Shown in pieces: positions 62,543 to 64,000 of a DNA stretch of 64,000 nucleotides. Source of the DNA: Sulfitobacter sp. DFL-14 (GTDB lineage Bacteria > Pseudomonadota > Alphaproteobacteria > Rhodobacterales > Rhodobacteraceae). Location of the stretch: contig NZ_QBFD01000046.1 of NCBI RefSeq assembly GCF_003335585.1, positions 149,345 through 213,344 of the forward strand, in the 5' to 3' direction. The position numbers were made by a program, and so were the translations under genes. The first letter of the stretch is position 1, and the number at the start of each line of letters is the position of its first letter. The notes under the pieces were generated by a model. It did not search any database. It had not been told where the DNA came from and saw nothing but the letters and a program-made list of their open reading frames with translations.

Positions 62543-63640
62543 ATGGCACAGATACGGATTGAGAACGTGCGCAAGGATTTCGGCAGCTTCAATGCGGTGA
62601 AGTCCTCGACCTTCACGATCGAGGACGGCGAGTTTTTCATGCTTCTCGGGCCTTCGGGTTGCGGCAAGACCACGACACTTCGCATGATGGCAGGGTTGGA
62701 ATTGCCCACTTCGGGGCGCATTTTCATCGACGGCGAAGAGGTTGGCCAGAAACCGGCGAGCCAGCGGGACATCGCCTTTGTTTTCCAGATGTTCGCGCTC
62801 TACCCGCATATGAACGTGCGGGGCAACATCAGCTATCCGCTGAAAAGCCAGGGGATGCCGAGGGCAAAGATCAAGGCCAAGGTCGAGGAGGTTGCCGAAA
62901 TCCTTGGCGTTACCGACATTCTGGACCGGCCCGTGGGCGGCCTGTCGGGCGGGGACCGTCAGCGGGTGGCCCTGGGGCGGGCCATCGTGCGCGACCCCAA
63001 GGCGTTTCTCATGGATGAACCGCTTGGCGCGCTGGATGCCGAATTTCGCGAACGCATGTCGGAGGAATTGCGCGCCTTGCATGACAGGATGAAGGCGACA
63101 ACTGTCTATGTGACCCATGATCAGCTTGAGGCGATGCAAATGGGCGACAAGATCGTGGTCATGAACCATGGTGTGGTTGAACAGTTCGGGGTTCCGCAGG
63201 ACATCTACGACTGGCCCGCGACCAGGTTCGTGGCACAGTTCATCGGCTCGCCGCCGATGAATTTTCTCGATTTCGAAGGCGTGATCGGTGCCGGTGGCGA
63301 TGAGGTCCGGTTGAACGATGTCGAGGTGAAGGTTCCCCCGAGCATTGAGGGGGCCAAGGGGAAATTGACGTTGGGCGTTCGGCCCGAACATGTGACCCTG
63401 GATGATGACGCGCCGTACCGGGGCCGGGTGATGGCGACGGAATATCTCGGGACAACCCAGATCGTGACGCTGGACACGGCCAACGGGCCCCTCAAGGCCC
63501 GCGTCGCCAGCGCGGCGCGGGTGGATGTGGGGACAACGACAGGCCTGCGGTTCGACGCGCGGACCATCACGCTGTTCGACCAGCAGGAAGGTCGCGCGCT
63601 GCGGTCGCAAGCCAATGCAGGAGTGCTGGACCATGGCTGA
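62543..63640 (+). CDS. Sugar/polyol ABC transporter ATPase (MalK/UgpC-like), first copy
   Basis: The 365-residue protein has Walker A GPSGCGKTT (residues 36-44), signature LSGGDRQRVALGRAIV, Walker B AFLMDEPLGALD and switch THDQLEAM. A C-terminal OB-fold regulatory domain follows (from ~240, TLGVRPEHV), the UgpC/MalK type. It energises the transporter, probably with the second ATPase as a heterodimer. Its end overlaps the next gene by 8 bases. Confidence 0.93.
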   Translation: MAQIRIENVRKDFGSFNAVKSSTFTIEDGEFFMLLGPSGCGKTTTLRMMAGLELPTSGRIFIDGEEVGQKPASQRDIAFVFQMFALYPHMNVRGNISYPLKSQGMPRAKIKAKVEEVAEILGVTDILDRPVGGLSGGDRQRVALGRAIVRDPKAFLMDEPLGALDAEFRERMSEELRALHDRMKATTVYVTHDQLEAMQMGDKIVVMNHGVVEQFGVPQDIYDWPATRFVAQFIGSPPMNFLDFEGVIGAGGDEVRLNDVEVKVPPSIEGAKGKLTLGVRPEHVTLDDDAPYRGRVMATEYLGTTQIVTLDTANGPLKARVASAARVDVGTTTGLRFDARTITLFDQQEGRALRSQANAGVLDHG

Positions 63641-64000
63641 GGTCACCTTGACGGGAATTACCAAACGATATGGCAATGATGTCGCGCTGAATGATGTCAC
63701 GATGACGGTGCCCGATGGGTCATTCGTGGTGCTGCTTGGCCCCACGGGCGCTGGAAAGACGACGACGCTGCGGATGGTTTCCGGGCTTGATACCCCTGAT
63801 CTCGGGACGGTCACCATCGGCGGGCGCGACATGGCCGGACTGATGCCGGCCCAGCGTGACGTGGCGATGGTGTTTCAGCAATACTCGCTCTACCCGCATC
63901 TGACGGTCCGGCAGAATCTGGAATTCCCCCTGAAATCCCCGATCTTGAAGACCTCGCAGAAAGAGATTGACCGCAAGGTCGGTGAGGTAGGCGAGATGCT
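63633..64000 (+). CDS. Sugar/polyol ABC transporter ATPase, second copy (cut by window)
   Basis: The visible 122 residues start MAEVTLTGITKRYGNDVALNDVTM. They include Walker A GPTGAGKTT and the Q-loop FQQYSLYPHLTVRQNL, then run off the window. Two tandem MalK-like ATPases in one operon recall the glycerol-type GlpST arrangement. The protein is about 40% identical to its neighbour in the visible segment by eye. Confidence 0.9.
   Translation, partial: MAEVTLTGITKRYGNDVALNDVTMTVPDGSFVVLLGPTGAGKTTTLRMVSGLDTPDLGTVTIGGRDMAGLMPAQRDVAMVFQQYSLYPHLTVRQNLEFPLKSPILKTSQKEIDRKVGEVGEM

Overview
The window looks like part of a plasmid or other secondary replicon from an alphaproteobacterium, most likely the Rhodobacterales (Roseobacter group). 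This is inferred from the repB/parA/parB module, the many TRAP, TTT and ABC catabolic transporters, and the overall codon usage; no rRNA or tRNA gene was seen to confirm it. The sequence is mostly accessory catabolic material separated by insertion-sequence debris.

Layout. (1) 1-556: ends of two nested IS6-family elements. (2) 566-30171: a large CoA-thioester catabolic region. A minus-strand operon encodes a double hot-dog dehydratase, a pair of class III CoA-transferases, a mesaconyl/itaconyl-CoA hydratase-like protein, a CitE-type lyase and a TRAP-TAXI transporter. Beside it is a CoA-transferase/permease operon. A long Liv-type ABC operon also carries two dehydrogenases, a metallo-hydrolase, a GntR regulator and an isochorismatase-like protein. 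Divergent from that are a third class III CoA-transferase and pyruvate carboxylase, followed by a tripartite tricarboxylate (TTT) operon and a PaaI thioesterase. Copies of the palindrome ATAATGCATTAT, perfect or near-perfect, lie in front of all these transcription units, so they probably form one GntR regulon. The chemistry suggests that a branched or unsaturated dicarboxylate is activated with CoA, hydrated and cleaved to pyruvate plus an acyl-CoA, with pyruvate carboxylase refilling the TCA cycle. (3) 30290-32236: IS graveyard (IS6 left end, truncated IS256 and IS5 transposases) and a broken FAA-hydrolase gene. The catabolic region is therefore bracketed by directly oriented IS6-family remnants.

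(4) 32298-41310: an aromatic or heteroaromatic degradation operon (MFS porter, two FAD monooxygenases, a small Rieske protein, an extradiol-type VOC dioxygenase, an alpha/beta C-C hydrolase) read away from a LysR regulator. It is followed by a crotonase and a TetR regulator with a perfect operator. (5) 42427-46311: replication and partition module. repB has 22-bp-phased iterons upstream, parA and parB overlap, and two identical 16-bp palindromes bracket the module as candidate parS sites.

(6) 46735-51242: a compact Csu-type chaperone-usher pilus operon (subunit, chaperone, usher, tip protein). (7) 51489-57440: a LysR regulator, a small DUF1127-type pair, a PhzF-like protein, two ArsR/SRPBCC modules, a DUF998 membrane protein and an aldo/keto reductase remnant. 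(8) 57706-64000: a LacI-regulated sugar or polyol ABC operon with two permeases, a small membrane protein and two tandem ATPases, the last one cut by the window edge.
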